Shown here one piece after another: positions 17,442 through 25,546 of a stretch of 37,491 nucleotides of DNA (its first letter is position 1; every line of letters begins with the position of its first letter). The DNA comes from Polyangia bacterium (GTDB lineage Bacteria > Myxococcota_A > Polyangia > Fen-1088), in NCBI GenBank assembly GCA_036268875.1, contig DATATI010000073.1, positions 1-37,491 of the forward strand, read 5' to 3'. Under the pieces are notes generated by a model. The model was not told the origin of the DNA and searched no databases. It saw nothing but the letters and a program-made list of their open reading frames with translations. The translations under genes were made by a program, and so were the position numbers.

Positions 17442-19387
17442 AAGAGCAGGTGGTGGCCTTCGGAACCACGGACAGCATCGTCGGCGTATTGACCGAGCCG
17501 GCCGTGGCGGCGAACGCGCCTCACCTCGTCATTTTCAACTCGGGATTCGTCCATCACGTCGGTCCCGGCCGCCTGGCGGTGGACATCGCCCGGCGCGTGG
17601 CCGGCCTGGGCATCTCGACACTGCGGTTCGATTTCTGCGGCATCGGCGACAGCGCCGCCCACGCGACCTCCCTCGACTCAATCGCCAGCGGGATCGCCGA
17701 CGCACGCGAAGCGATGGATCGCCTTTCGGCCACGCATGGCGCGCGTACATTCGTGGTGCTGGGGCTCTGCTCGGGGGCCCGGTACGCCCACCACGTCGCC
17801 CTGGCCGACCCACGCGTCGTCGGGGCGGTGATGTTCGACGGCTACGCGTTTTCCACCGTCCGCTCGCGAGCAATGGAGGTGCGCGAGCGGCTAGAGGAAC
17901 CGCGCGCCCTTCTGACCGGAGCCTACCGGCGGGCGCGGCTCCTGATCGACGGCCGGGCGGCGCCGGCGGCTGCTCCATCGGTCTTCAGCCGCGAGGGTTT
18001 CTTCCCTGAAGACATCAGCCGAGCGCAGATGGCGAGTGATCTCCAGACGCTGGCAGAGCGCGGTGTCGCCATGCTGAACATCTACTCGGGCGAGTGGAAG
18101 ACCTATACCTACGAAGGCCAGTTGCAGGGAGCGTTTCCCGAGGTACGGCTTGCGCCGGTCCTGACCGAGCGGCTCATCGAATCGGCCGATCACCTCTACT
18201 TCACGCCTGGGGAGCGGGCGACCATGCTGCAGACACTGACCAGCTGGCTGCGCCAGCGCTTTGTCCAAGTGTCTTCATCACCAGCGCCGACCGCGCGCCC
18301 CAGCGACGCTGCCGCCCAGCCGCTCGCGCCCAAGCTTGTCGGCGCGTCCATGGCTCGCCGAGCAGAGGGGGGAGCGGTCGCGCTGTCGAAGCGAGAACAC
18401 GCCGCCAGGATCCTTTCGGCGCCCGGGCTCGGGCGCCTGATGGCCTGGCTCGGGCGCTGGGACGGATTGCTGGTCCTCAACTATCACCGGGTGGGACATG
18501 CCGCGGAAAGCATGGGCGACGATGCGTTGTTCAGCGCGACGCCGGAGGCCTTTGATGCGCAGATTCAATCCCTCGTCGCGAACAGCGACCTGATCGGCCA
18601 CGATGATCTCGACTCTGTTCTGGAGGGAAAGCGGCGCGGGCGCTTTGTGCACATCACCTTTGACGACGGCTACCAGGACAACTTTACCGAGGCGCTTCCG
18701 GTGTTACGCCGGCACGGCGTGGGGGCTTCGTTTTTCGTCACCACGTCGTTCTTGGACGATCGTGGCGCCTCGTGGTGGGACCAGATCGCCTGGATGGTGA
18801 AGGGCAGCGTCCGCGAAGCGATCGCTCCCAATCAGTTCTTCTCCGAGCGGCTGCTCCTCGGCGAACCAGCCCAAGGCGCCGCCATTCGCTTTCTACTGCA
18901 GATCTACAAAGGACTTCCCAGCGCCGCGGGGCCGAGTTTTCTCGAATTTCTTGCCGACGCGACCGGCAGCGGTCGATGTCCCGAGGGTAGCGGTGACTCG
19001 ACCTGGATGACGTGGGACATGGTCCGGCAGGCCGCCGCTGCTGGCATGGGCATCGGCGGCCACACCGTCACCCACCCGATCCTCGCCCGACTGTCACGCG
19101 AGGAGCAGGAATGGCAGGTCGGGCACTGTGGAGCGCGCCTAGAGCAAGAGCTGGGGCGGCCGATGACGCTCTTCAGTTACCCCATCGGCGGGCGGACCTC
19201 CTTCAACGCCGATACGCACGCCGCCCTGGCTCGCAGCGGCGTGCAATATGCCTTCAGCTATTACGGCGGCTACCAGAGCACGCAGCAATGGAACCGCTAC
19301 GACATCAAGCGCGTCGCCATCGAGGCGGCCCTCAGCCCGGATTCATTCGAGAGTCTCTTCAGGTTTCCCCAGCTGTTCGCGAGCTGA
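17438..19387 (+). CDS. Alpha/beta-hydrolase fused to NodB polysaccharide deacetylase
   Basis: A 649-residue two-domain fusion. Residues 1-270 form an alpha/beta-hydrolase like exosortase-associated hydrolase 1: LRFDFCGIGDSA near the oxyanion region and a nucleophile elbow GLCSG with Cys111 in place of Ser, as in dienelactone hydrolases. A Pro/Ala-rich linker (about 275-320) leads to a deacetylase domain with NYHRV, TFDDG (Asp409, Asp410), HTVTHP (His542, His546) and SYPIGG, so the metal triad and catalytic Asp of carbohydrate esterase family 4 are intact. That family removes N-acetyl groups from amino sugars. No signal peptide is seen, so it is probably cytoplasmic. Its ATG overlaps the NRPS stop as ATGA. 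It is the last gene of the operon. Confidence 0.9.
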   Translation: MKEQVVAFGTTDSIVGVLTEPAVAANAPHLVIFNSGFVHHVGPGRLAVDIARRVAGLGISTLRFDFCGIGDSAAHATSLDSIASGIADAREAMDRLSATHGARTFVVLGLCSGARYAHHVALADPRVVGAVMFDGYAFSTVRSRAMEVRERLEEPRALLTGAYRRARLLIDGRAAPAAAPSVFSREGFFPEDISRAQMASDLQTLAERGVAMLNIYSGEWKTYTYEGQLQGAFPEVRLAPVLTERLIESADHLYFTPGERATMLQTLTSWLRQRFVQVSSSPAPTARPSDAAAQPLAPKLVGASMARRAEGGAVALSKREHAARILSAPGLGRLMAWLGRWDGLLVLNYHRVGHAAESMGDDALFSATPEAFDAQIQSLVANSDLIGHDDLDSVLEGKRRGRFVHITFDDGYQDNFTEALPVLRRHGVGASFFVTTSFLDDRGASWWDQIAWMVKGSVREAIAPNQFFSERLLLGEPAQGAAIRFLLQIYKGLPSAAGPSFLEFLADATGSGRCPEGSGDSTWMTWDMVRQAAAAGMGIGGHTVTHPILARLSREEQEWQVGHCGARLEQELGRPMTLFSYPIGGRTSFNADTHAALARSGVQYAFSYYGGYQSTQQWNRYDIKRVAIEAALSPDSFESLFRFPQLFAS

Positions 19388-19390
19388 GGG

Positions 19391-19410
19391 AAGGCCGACT
19401 ATGCGGCCTT
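19391..19410. terminator. Possible weak bidirectional hairpin terminator
   Basis: A perfect 7-bp inverted repeat, AAGGCCG-ACTATG-CGGCCTT, sits between the convergent ends of the deacetylase fusion and the LysR gene and includes the LysR stop codon (19399-19401). There is no T-run on either side, so intrinsic termination would be weak. Confidence 0.35.
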
Positions 19411-20382
19411 GGATCGTCGGCTGGCCTGTCGGCGCTGAACGCGCTTTCGCCGTGCGTGGGCGTCCTGGCAATCGTCGCTGATGCTCTCCTTGGTCAGGTT
19501 GGTCTTGGCCCAGGCCGCCACGGCGTCGACGAAGGCGCGCACCGCCGGCGGCACGAATTCGCGTTCGGGGTAGACCACCGCCACGTGGCTCTCGCCGCCC
19601 AGCGCGCCAGGAAGCACGTGGACCAGCTCGCCTGAATCGACCAAGGCGCGCACCAGCAGGCTGGGCACGAGGGCGATGCCCAGCCCTTGCAGCGCCGCCG
19701 CACACAAAAGCGTCATGTCGTTGGTGAAGAACGCGCCCTCGACGTGCAGGAGGCCGCGGCCCACCGGCCAGTGCGTCTGCGGGACCTCGCCGCGCGCGAA
19801 ACCCATCAGGCAGCGGTGGTCACGCAGATCGCGGCGCGTGCGCGGGACGCCCTCGTTCGCCAGGTACGCCGGCGACGCTACGGCGATGACCGGATCGCGG
19901 ACCAACGTGCGGGCCACCAGCCCGGGCTGGATCTGCGTCCCCGCTCGAATGGCCACGTCATAGTCGCCGCGCGCCAGGTCGACGACCTGGGTCGACAGGT
20001 GCACCTGCAGGCGGACGGCGGGATAGCGGCGGGCAAAGTCGACGAACAGGTCGTGAAAGCTTTGGTTCAGCATCGGCGGGGCCGATACGCGCAGGTCGCC
20101 GCGGATGACGTCGTCGGTGCGGCGCACGCTGGATTCGGCGTGCGCGACAGCGTCCAGGACGATGCGGGCGTGGCGGTACAGGGCATCGCCGGCGTCGGTC
20201 AAGACCAGGCTGCGCGTGGTCCGGCGCAGAAGGCGCACGGCCAGCCGCTCTTCCAGGCGGGCCAGACGACGGCTGATGGTCGCCCGGGGAACGCGCAGCT
20301 CGGCCGCAGCCCGGGACAGCGACTTGGCCTCGACGGTCTTGGCAAAGGCCAGCAGCTCGGCGGTTTCCAAGGGTTCGTTCAT
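19399..20382 (-). CDS. LysR-family transcriptional regulator
   Basis: A DNA-binding regulator of about 327 residues. The N-terminal winged helix-turn-helix reads LLAFAKTVEAKSLSRAAAEL...RATISRRLARLEERL. The substrate-binding region follows, with GDLRVSAPPMLNQS, YDVAIRAG and a C-terminal basic tail (RRKRVQRRQASRRSKAA) that extends past the usual LysR end. The ATG at 20382 is preferred to an in-frame TTG at 20391; neither has a good SD. It is transcribed divergently from a DoxX-like gene across a short region carrying a palindrome, the usual arrangement for a LysR protein controlling its neighbour. The closest type is the AaeR/DmlR-like group that often sits beside NAD(P)H- or quinone-linked genes. 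Confidence 0.93.
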   Translation of the reverse strand: MNEPLETAELLAFAKTVEAKSLSRAAAELRVPRATISRRLARLEERLAVRLLRRTTRSLVLTDAGDALYRHARIVLDAVAHAESSVRRTDDVIRGDLRVSAPPMLNQSFHDLFVDFARRYPAVRLQVHLSTQVVDLARGDYDVAIRAGTQIQPGLVARTLVRDPVIAVASPAYLANEGVPRTRRDLRDHRCLMGFARGEVPQTHWPVGRGLLHVEGAFFTNDMTLLCAAALQGLGIALVPSLLVRALVDSGELVHVLPGALGGESHVAVVYPEREFVPPAVRAFVDAVAAWAKTNLTKESISDDCQDAHARRKRVQRRQASRRSKAA

Positions 20383-20407
20383 TTGGATCAAATACTAGCA
20401 TATGCAT

Positions 20408-20435
20408 CCCATTGTTGACCCATTGTCGCCAATGG
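20408..20435. promoter_or_regulatory. Palindromic operator candidate between LysR and DoxX genes
   Basis: The intergenic stretch has CCCATTG at 20408-20414, repeated directly at 20419-20425. The second copy is the left arm of the palindrome CCATTG-TCGC-CAATGG (20420-20435). Three half-sites on one face of a divergent LysR/target promoter fit a LysR-type operator. No protein data support this; it is inferred from position and symmetry. Confidence 0.5.
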
Positions 20436-20480
20436 AATTGGGGCCCATGTTCAACGGCGAACCAAACAAGGAGCTCACCA

Positions 20481-20924
20481 ATGGACACGACAGCGCAGGC
20501 CACGAGCACGAGGACGAAGACCATGACCACGGCAACCAAGCGCACCGGGGCTCGGACCACCGCTTACTGGATCACCACGGGCCTGGTGACCCTGGTTTTC
20601 CTGGCCGGCGGCATCACCGACGTGGCCCGGCCCGCGAACGTGGTGGCCATCATGAACCACCTCGGATACCCGCTTTACTTCGCGACCATCCTTGGGATCT
20701 GGAAGCTTCTGGGCGCGGCGACGGTGGTGGTGCCGGCGCCGGCGCGATTGAAGGAGTGGGCGTACGCCGGGATGTTCTTCGATTTGACCGGCGCGGCCTT
20801 CTCCCATGCCGCCAGCGGCGATCCGGCCAAGGCCATCCTCACGCCGTTGGTGATCCTGGGGCTGGTGATCGCCTCGTGGGCGCTGCGCCCAAGCGCCAGC
20901 TATGCCCTGGCCCATTCGAGCTAG
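20481..20924 (+). CDS. DoxX-like family membrane protein
   Basis: A 147-residue inner-membrane protein with four hydrophobic segments: TTGLVTLVFLAGGI, YPLYFATILGIWKLLGAATVVV, WAYAGMFFDLTGAAFSHA and LTPLVILGLVIASWAL. These match the DoxX_2-type subfamily (ITDVARP, LGYPLYFATILGIWK). Its biochemical role is not established; relatives occur in redox or quinone-linked operons. The ATG at 20481 has AAGGAG at 20468-20473, which decides the start over an upstream in-frame TTG. The N-terminal tail is rich in Thr. It is probably controlled by the divergent LysR protein. Confidence 0.87.
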   Translation: MDTTAQATSTRTKTMTTATKRTGARTTAYWITTGLVTLVFLAGGITDVARPANVVAIMNHLGYPLYFATILGIWKLLGAATVVVPAPARLKEWAYAGMFFDLTGAAFSHAASGDPAKAILTPLVILGLVIASWALRPSASYALAHSS

Positions 20925-20949
20925 AAAGCGCGCAGAAATGTCGCTGGTC

Positions 20950-20992
20950 TGCGGCCGCCCCTCGGCGGTCGCACCGGCCACGCACTTTTTTT
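20950..20992 (+). terminator. Hairpin and T-run after the DoxX-like gene
   Basis: A 10-bp stem, TGCGGCCGCC/GGCGGTCGCA with one G-T wobble and a CCTC loop (20950-20973), is followed about 12 nt later by seven Ts (20986-20992). The offset T-run makes this an imperfect intrinsic terminator, but the position just after the DoxX stop is suitable. Confidence 0.4.
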
Positions 20993-21068
20993 GCAAGAAA
21001 CCGGCGCCGGCGCATCGACAAGGGCAGGCAGCGGTGGTCGCTGCCCGTCCACATCGCCGGAGGCCCGA

Positions 21069-21677
21069 ATGCACGCTCAACTGCCATGCGCCACCTCAGA
21101 TCTCCTGTCACGGATGGTCGCTCTTCGTCCCGTCTTGCTGCGCAGCGCCTGTCAGACCGTGGGCCTCGCTGATGCGGAGGACCTGGTCCAGGGCACCATC
21201 GAGCGCTGCCTGACTCATCTTGATCGCTTTCGCCCTGACACCAACCTGCTGGCATGGCTGCGGCGGATCATGTCCAATCTGATGGTCGATGGCTGGCGAC
21301 GCCAGGGCCGGGTGCTGTTTGATGATCAGGCGGAACACGATCTGGTCGCCCCGGAACCGTATCAACCGCCGCCCTGGGGAGAGCTGGACATAGAAGACGT
21401 CCGGAAAGTGGCCGCCGAGCTGCCGGAGAAGTTCCGTGTCGTGTTCAAGCTGCACTATTTCGACGGTCTGACGTATGCCTCGATCGGTGCCCGCCTGAAC
21501 ATGCAACCGAACACCGTCGGCACGCGCCTCCTGCGCGCGCGCCGCCAGGTTCACGCCCGGTTGCTGGCGGCGCGGACGCACCAGGAGGCGTCCACGGCGC
21601 CTGAGCCGATCGTCCCGGGACCAACCGCGCCACTGGACCGAGCGCCACGGCGGCGATTGGGGCTTTCTGTCATTTAG
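21069..21677 (+). CDS. ECF-type RNA polymerase sigma factor
   Basis: A 202-residue sigma-70-family factor with only regions 2 and 4. Region 2 reads ADAEDLVQGTIERCL...NLLAWLRRIMSNLMVDGWRR, and region 4 reads ELPEKFRVVFKLHYFDGLTYASIGARLNM followed by NTVGTRLLRARRQV. The ATG at 21069 is preceded by GGAGG with 5-nt spacing, which sets the start; the frame is open upstream without an SD. It has a C-terminal tail of about 35 residues rich in Pro and Thr. No anti-sigma factor is adjacent in the same direction. Its 3' end overlaps the convergent lipoprotein gene by 8 nt. Confidence 0.93.
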   Translation: MHAQLPCATSDLLSRMVALRPVLLRSACQTVGLADAEDLVQGTIERCLTHLDRFRPDTNLLAWLRRIMSNLMVDGWRRQGRVLFDDQAEHDLVAPEPYQPPPWGELDIEDVRKVAAELPEKFRVVFKLHYFDGLTYASIGARLNMQPNTVGTRLLRARRQVHARLLAARTHQEASTAPEPIVPGPTAPLDRAPRRRLGLSVI

Positions 21678-22728
21678 AGTCAGCGGAAAAAGGCAGGCCA
21701 AAACACTCGTCAGTGCAAGTGTTCGGCGCCAAGAACTGACACAGTCCAGGGTCGACCAAGATATCGAGGATGTGACCGAATCTGCAGATAATGTAATCGT
21801 CGCCAAAACTGCGCGCGGGATACATTTGCATATCTGCTTCCCGTTGGTCGCTGCACCTCTTCAAACAGTCGTTGAACTCTGGAAAATAGGAAGGGCACAG
21901 CTTTGTTCCGGTGCGACAGTAGACTCCGCACACATCGCCACAGTACCCAAGGCCGAATACTTCGGCGTTCGGGCAGTCATTGCTGCTCACTGCGGCCTGC
22001 CTCGCCCAGGCGGTTCGGCATTCAAGCGTATCGCCGCTCTGCGCGCCCGTATCCCAATCAAGCGTGGCGCAGGCCAGGTTGCAACGGTCTGGAGACCCAT
22101 ACGATTCTGGACAATTTTGGGTCATCAGCGCGCAGTACATTTCGCAACCGGCAGGAGGCGTGGGCAGGGGCGAAGGCAAGGGCCGCGCGCTGGCGTCGAG
22201 GTTGTCCACACACGGGACGGGCGCCCAGACCTCCGCGTCCGCTTCGGCGTCGAACGCGTCCCGGGATCCATCCATGCCGGCGTCCGCGACTGGACTGTCC
22301 ATCGGCGCGCACTGTCCAATCTGATCATCAGGGAAGGGCGACGCGCAGGCAATCAGATCGACCGTCACCACCGGCGGTCCGCCGTCCACCAGTTGCCGGC
22401 TGCCGTCGACGTTAAAGTCGTCGCTCTGTGCCACCACGTTCATTGCCTGAATGGCTTGAAGCCGCAACTTATCGCTCGTGCCCCGGCCCAGCATCAGGCC
22501 GGCGGCATGCATCGATAGGCTTTTCATCTCACCGACGTCCCACTCATGGACGAGCTTGGTCTCCGTGGCGGACAACACGCGTAAGAGACGCAGGTGATCG
22601 TATCTGACCGCAGATGGGATGGAGATGGTGAGATTCACCTGAACCGAAGGCGCCTGACAAGAGCCCGTGGCCAGCAGAACCAACGCCAAGGCCAGGCAGC
22701 CATCCCAACGCGCGATCTTGTCGATCAT
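21670..22728 (-). CDS. Cys-rich putative lipoprotein
   Basis: A 352-residue exported protein with an N-terminal hydrophobic segment ending LLATGSC (lipidation candidate Cys24, somewhat weak lipobox). Residues about 28-150 may form a beta-rich domain, followed by an Asp/Ala-rich linker (DSPVADAGMDGSRDAFDAEADAE) and a C-terminal domain (about 195-345) with roughly 16 cysteines, including CEMYCALMTQNC and CGDVCGVYC. This pattern of Asp/Gly linker plus Cys-rich tail recurs in myxobacterial surface lipoproteins, but I do not recognise a named family. It converges on and overlaps the ECF sigma gene by 8 nt, and is divergent from the next sigma gene across 166 nt. Confidence 0.8.
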   Translation of the reverse strand: MIDKIARWDGCLALALVLLATGSCQAPSVQVNLTISIPSAVRYDHLRLLRVLSATETKLVHEWDVGEMKSLSMHAAGLMLGRGTSDKLRLQAIQAMNVVAQSDDFNVDGSRQLVDGGPPVVTVDLIACASPFPDDQIGQCAPMDSPVADAGMDGSRDAFDAEADAEVWAPVPCVDNLDASARPLPSPLPTPPAGCEMYCALMTQNCPESYGSPDRCNLACATLDWDTGAQSGDTLECRTAWARQAAVSSNDCPNAEVFGLGYCGDVCGVYCRTGTKLCPSYFPEFNDCLKRCSDQREADMQMYPARSFGDDYIICRFGHILDILVDPGLCQFLAPNTCTDECFGLPFSADSK

Positions 22729-22894
22729 TTTTGTGGACCATCCGGCTCGAGCCTTGTGATCTGCAGCGCTCTTGATAGGGAACGCGGGCCGCGAAAACTA
22801 TTCCAGAGTGGCAGAGGTTCGGAAATATCCGGTATTTGTTTTTTTGTGTGCAAGATTCGCCGCGCCAATCATCCATATAGCGGAGGAGGGGCGA

Positions 22895-23833
22895 ATGACC
22901 GACGTCGGTTCCGTGTTCCTGAGCGAGCTGCGCGACCGCCACGTCAGCCTTGCCCCCTTCGTCGATCCGGTGGCGCTGCAGGCGGGGCTGGTCGAGATTC
23001 TGGGTGCTGCCCACGCGGTTGGGGCGGAGGCGTGGGCGCCGATCCAGCTGGGACGCGAGGAGTTCGTGCGTCACCTGGCCGGATGCGTGGCGCGCACGGC
23101 GAACCCGGGCGACGCTGCCGCCGCGCTGAAGACCTTGCACCTGACCGACCTGTACCTGGCCTGCGCGGCCGGCCTGGGCGTGGCGCAGGCGCGCGAGCGA
23201 TTCGTCAGCCAGTTTCTGCTGCCGATCGAAAGCGCGGTCCGCGCGATCGGCAACAGCGCAGGTTTCGTCGAGGACGTGCGCCAGGAGATTCACGAACGAT
23301 TGCTGTTGCCGTCCAGCGGACCGCCGAAGATCTTGCAGTACGGAGGGCGCGCCGCCCTGGCGTCGTGGGTGGGCGTGGCGGCGCGGCGAGCGGCGCTGCA
23401 GGTCCTCCGCGAAAGGGGGGCCCGACAGCGCCTGGCCCAGGACACCGCGGACGAAGAGCTGGGCGTTCAGCTGGATCCCGAGCTGGAGTACGTCAAGAAC
23501 CGTTACCGGGAGGCGTTCAAGGTTGCGGTGAGCGGCGCCATCGCCGCGCTGTCCACCCGCGAGCGAATGATCCTGCGTCTCCATTGCGTCGGGGGGCTGT
23601 CGCTGGCGCGCATCGCCACCATGCTGGCGGTGGACGAATCCACGGTTTCGCGCTGGGAGAAACGGGCGCGCGAAACCATCTTCGGTGGCACCAACGTCCG
23701 GCTGAGCGAGAACCTGGGTGTGGCACACGACGATCTGCCGTCGTTGGTTCGGCTGGTCAGCAGTCAGCTGCAGCTCAGCGTGGCCCGTTTGCTGGCCAGT
23801 GACGCCGAAGGTGCGCGCCCTCGATCAAAGTGA
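22895..23833 (+). CDS. Sigma-70-like factor, Myxococcales family
   Basis: A 312-residue protein with the layout of the Myxococcales-type sigma-70 factors: a poorly conserved N-terminal half, a region-2-like helix (FVEDVRQEIHERLLLP, ALASWVGVAARRAALQVLRER) and a clear region 4 (LSTRERMILRLHCVGGLSLARIATMLAVDESTVSRWEKRARE). The start at 22895 is set by a strong GGAGGAGGGG 4 nt upstream; the frame is open before it. In myxobacteria these factors often neighbour a Ser/Thr kinase, as here: the kinase gene is convergent and the coding ends overlap by 9 nt. A signalling pair is inferred from that recurrent pairing, not shown by the sequence. Confidence 0.87.
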   Translation: MTDVGSVFLSELRDRHVSLAPFVDPVALQAGLVEILGAAHAVGAEAWAPIQLGREEFVRHLAGCVARTANPGDAAAALKTLHLTDLYLACAAGLGVAQARERFVSQFLLPIESAVRAIGNSAGFVEDVRQEIHERLLLPSSGPPKILQYGGRAALASWVGVAARRAALQVLRERGARQRLAQDTADEELGVQLDPELEYVKNRYREAFKVAVSGAIAALSTRERMILRLHCVGGLSLARIATMLAVDESTVSRWEKRARETIFGGTNVRLSENLGVAHDDLPSLVRLVSSQLQLSVARLLASDAEGARPRSK

Positions 23834-25543
23834 ATCGACCAGATCGTGGGGAACGACCGCCGGCTTGCCGGGGTGAGACGACGGGTCCGGTGCGGCGACG
23901 GTCGTCACCTGATTCGCCGCGGGCAGCGCAGGGGGCGGCCCGGCTAATGGATCAACCTCCGTCGGTCGCGCGGCACCTTGGGGAGGATGGGCGCTGGACA
24001 ACTTCGGGCGCGCTGGGATGACGAGCCGTTTCGAGGGCACGCCGGCGACTGTCGGCGGCAGATCGGCATGCGCCGCGTGGTCTCGCCGGGCCGGGACCGG
24101 GGCGATCGCCAGAGGTGCCGGTGAATCAATCACCGCCTCGCCGGTCAGCCGAGTCGGCGGCGAACCGGGGGTGGAGGCCGGATCGATCGACGAGACGTGG
24201 ATGCCGGCTGAGCGTCGCGCGAGCCACCCGGACAGGACCAAGACCGCCAAGACGACGACCGCGACGGTCGGCACGGCGAAGGACCGCCGGCGGCGTCGAG
24301 GCGGAGTGACGGCGGCAAGCACCGCGGGCGCAGCAACCGCCATCTCCACCGCCTCGACGAACTGCCGAACGGACTGATGACGCTCTGACGGCTCTTTGCT
24401 GAAGGCACGCTCGATCGCCGAGGCCACACCGGCGGGAACGTCGGGTCGGAAGGTGGAAAGAAGGGGCGGCGTCTGATAGGCGATGGCGTGCAAGACATCT
24501 GTCAAGCGTTGGTCAGGGAAGGGCCGCCGGCCCGTCAGCATCTCGAAAAGCAGCACCGCCAGGGCGTACTGATCGGTCGCCGCAGAGAGCTTGTGGTTTT
24601 GCGCCAGCGCTTGCTCGGGCGCCATGTAAAGCGGCGTTCCGATCAAGGCATCTTCATGCGAGTAGGCCACCGAGGTGACCAGCTCGGCGCTGCGCTTTGA
24701 CAGTCCAAAGTCCACCAGCTTGATCCGATCCCCCGTCGTTCCCTCCCCCTCGCCTTGCACGACAAAGACATTCCCCGGCTTCAGATCGCGGTGAATGATC
24801 CCGCGGCTGTGGGTGGCCGCCAGCGCGGACGCGATCTGATTGATGATCGCCAGCGCCCGCGCCAGAGGCAGCGGCCCTTCGCGCTTGATGAGATCGGCCA
24901 GATCGCCGCCGGCCAGAAATTCCATTGCCAGGAACCACTGCCCATCGGGCGTCCGATTGAAGTCGAACACCTGGACGATATTGGGATGAGCAAGGGCCGA
25001 AGTGATCTGGGCTTCGCGCCTGAAACGGGACAGCAACTCTTCGTTGCGGGAAATGTCCGCTCTCAGCACCTTGACGGCGTAGCGGCCCGCCAGCCGTACG
25101 TTTCGCACCTCGTAGACCTCGCCCATTCCGCCTCGGCCCAGAAGGCGCACGACCTCGTAGGTGTCATTGAGGCGTGCGCCAGGGCTCAAGCTCCCGGGCC
25201 TGTTTCCCGGCGGCGCGGGCGTCGTTGTGGGCGGCGCCAGTGCCGGCGCGGGGAGCTCAAGTCTGGCGGCGCCGGCATGGTGCTCGGTGTCGACAGTCGC
25301 TGGCTTGATCGGAAAATCGGCGTCAGCGAGGCCGATCAGGCGGGCGCACCAAGGGCATTCGTGCAGGTGTTCTTCGACCGCCGGCGCATCAATCCGCATT
25401 CGCCCGGCCAGGAGATCCGCAACCGTGTCCTCGTCGAGGCAATCCAAACCGTCCTCCTGCTGTTGCGACAGTATCACGGAGGACGCCGACGATCGTGAAT
25501 GGGTTCGTGGCTGGCTGTCAGTGAAGGCGGACTTGCGAGCCAT
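23825..25543 (-). CDS. Membrane Ser/Thr protein kinase with N-terminal zinc-finger-like domain
   Basis: A Hanks-type kinase of about 572 residues. An N-terminal domain CLDEDTVADLLAG...HLHECPWC (His59, Cys63, Cys66) resembles the anti-sigma zinc-finger module seen on myxobacterial kinases. The kinase domain spans about 130-400: GRGGMGEV, VKVL (Lys158), HRDLKPGN (Asp253), DFG (Asp278) and GTPLYMAPEQ, so it should be active. A basic stretch (RRRRR) precedes one transmembrane helix (about 423-441), and a Pro/Ala-rich periplasmic tail without a recognised domain follows. Start uncertain: ATGs at 25561, 25558 and 25543 are in frame and none has a clear SD. 25543 is given because it avoids overlap with the divergent gene; a later GTG at 25477 is possible. 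Confidence 0.9.
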   Translation of the reverse strand: MARKSAFTDSQPRTHSRSSASSVILSQQQEDGLDCLDEDTVADLLAGRMRIDAPAVEEHLHECPWCARLIGLADADFPIKPATVDTEHHAGAARLELPAPALAPPTTTPAPPGNRPGSLSPGARLNDTYEVVRLLGRGGMGEVYEVRNVRLAGRYAVKVLRADISRNEELLSRFRREAQITSALAHPNIVQVFDFNRTPDGQWFLAMEFLAGGDLADLIKREGPLPLARALAIINQIASALAATHSRGIIHRDLKPGNVFVVQGEGEGTTGDRIKLVDFGLSKRSAELVTSVAYSHEDALIGTPLYMAPEQALAQNHKLSAATDQYALAVLLFEMLTGRRPFPDQRLTDVLHAIAYQTPPLLSTFRPDVPAGVASAIERAFSKEPSERHQSVRQFVEAVEMAVAAPAVLAAVTPPRRRRRSFAVPTVAVVVLAVLVLSGWLARRSAGIHVSSIDPASTPGSPPTRLTGEAVIDSPAPLAIAPVPARRDHAAHADLPPTVAGVPSKRLVIPARPKLSSAHPPQGAARPTEVDPLAGPPPALPAANQVTTVAAPDPSSHPGKPAVVPHDLVDSL

Positions 25544-25546
25544 CAA

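Noticed and set aside
11034-19387. Interpretation as a standard exosortase/PEP-CTERM locus
   Set aside because: No exosortase, PEP-CTERM protein or glycosyltransferase is present in the window, and asnB is of the biosynthetic E. coli type.
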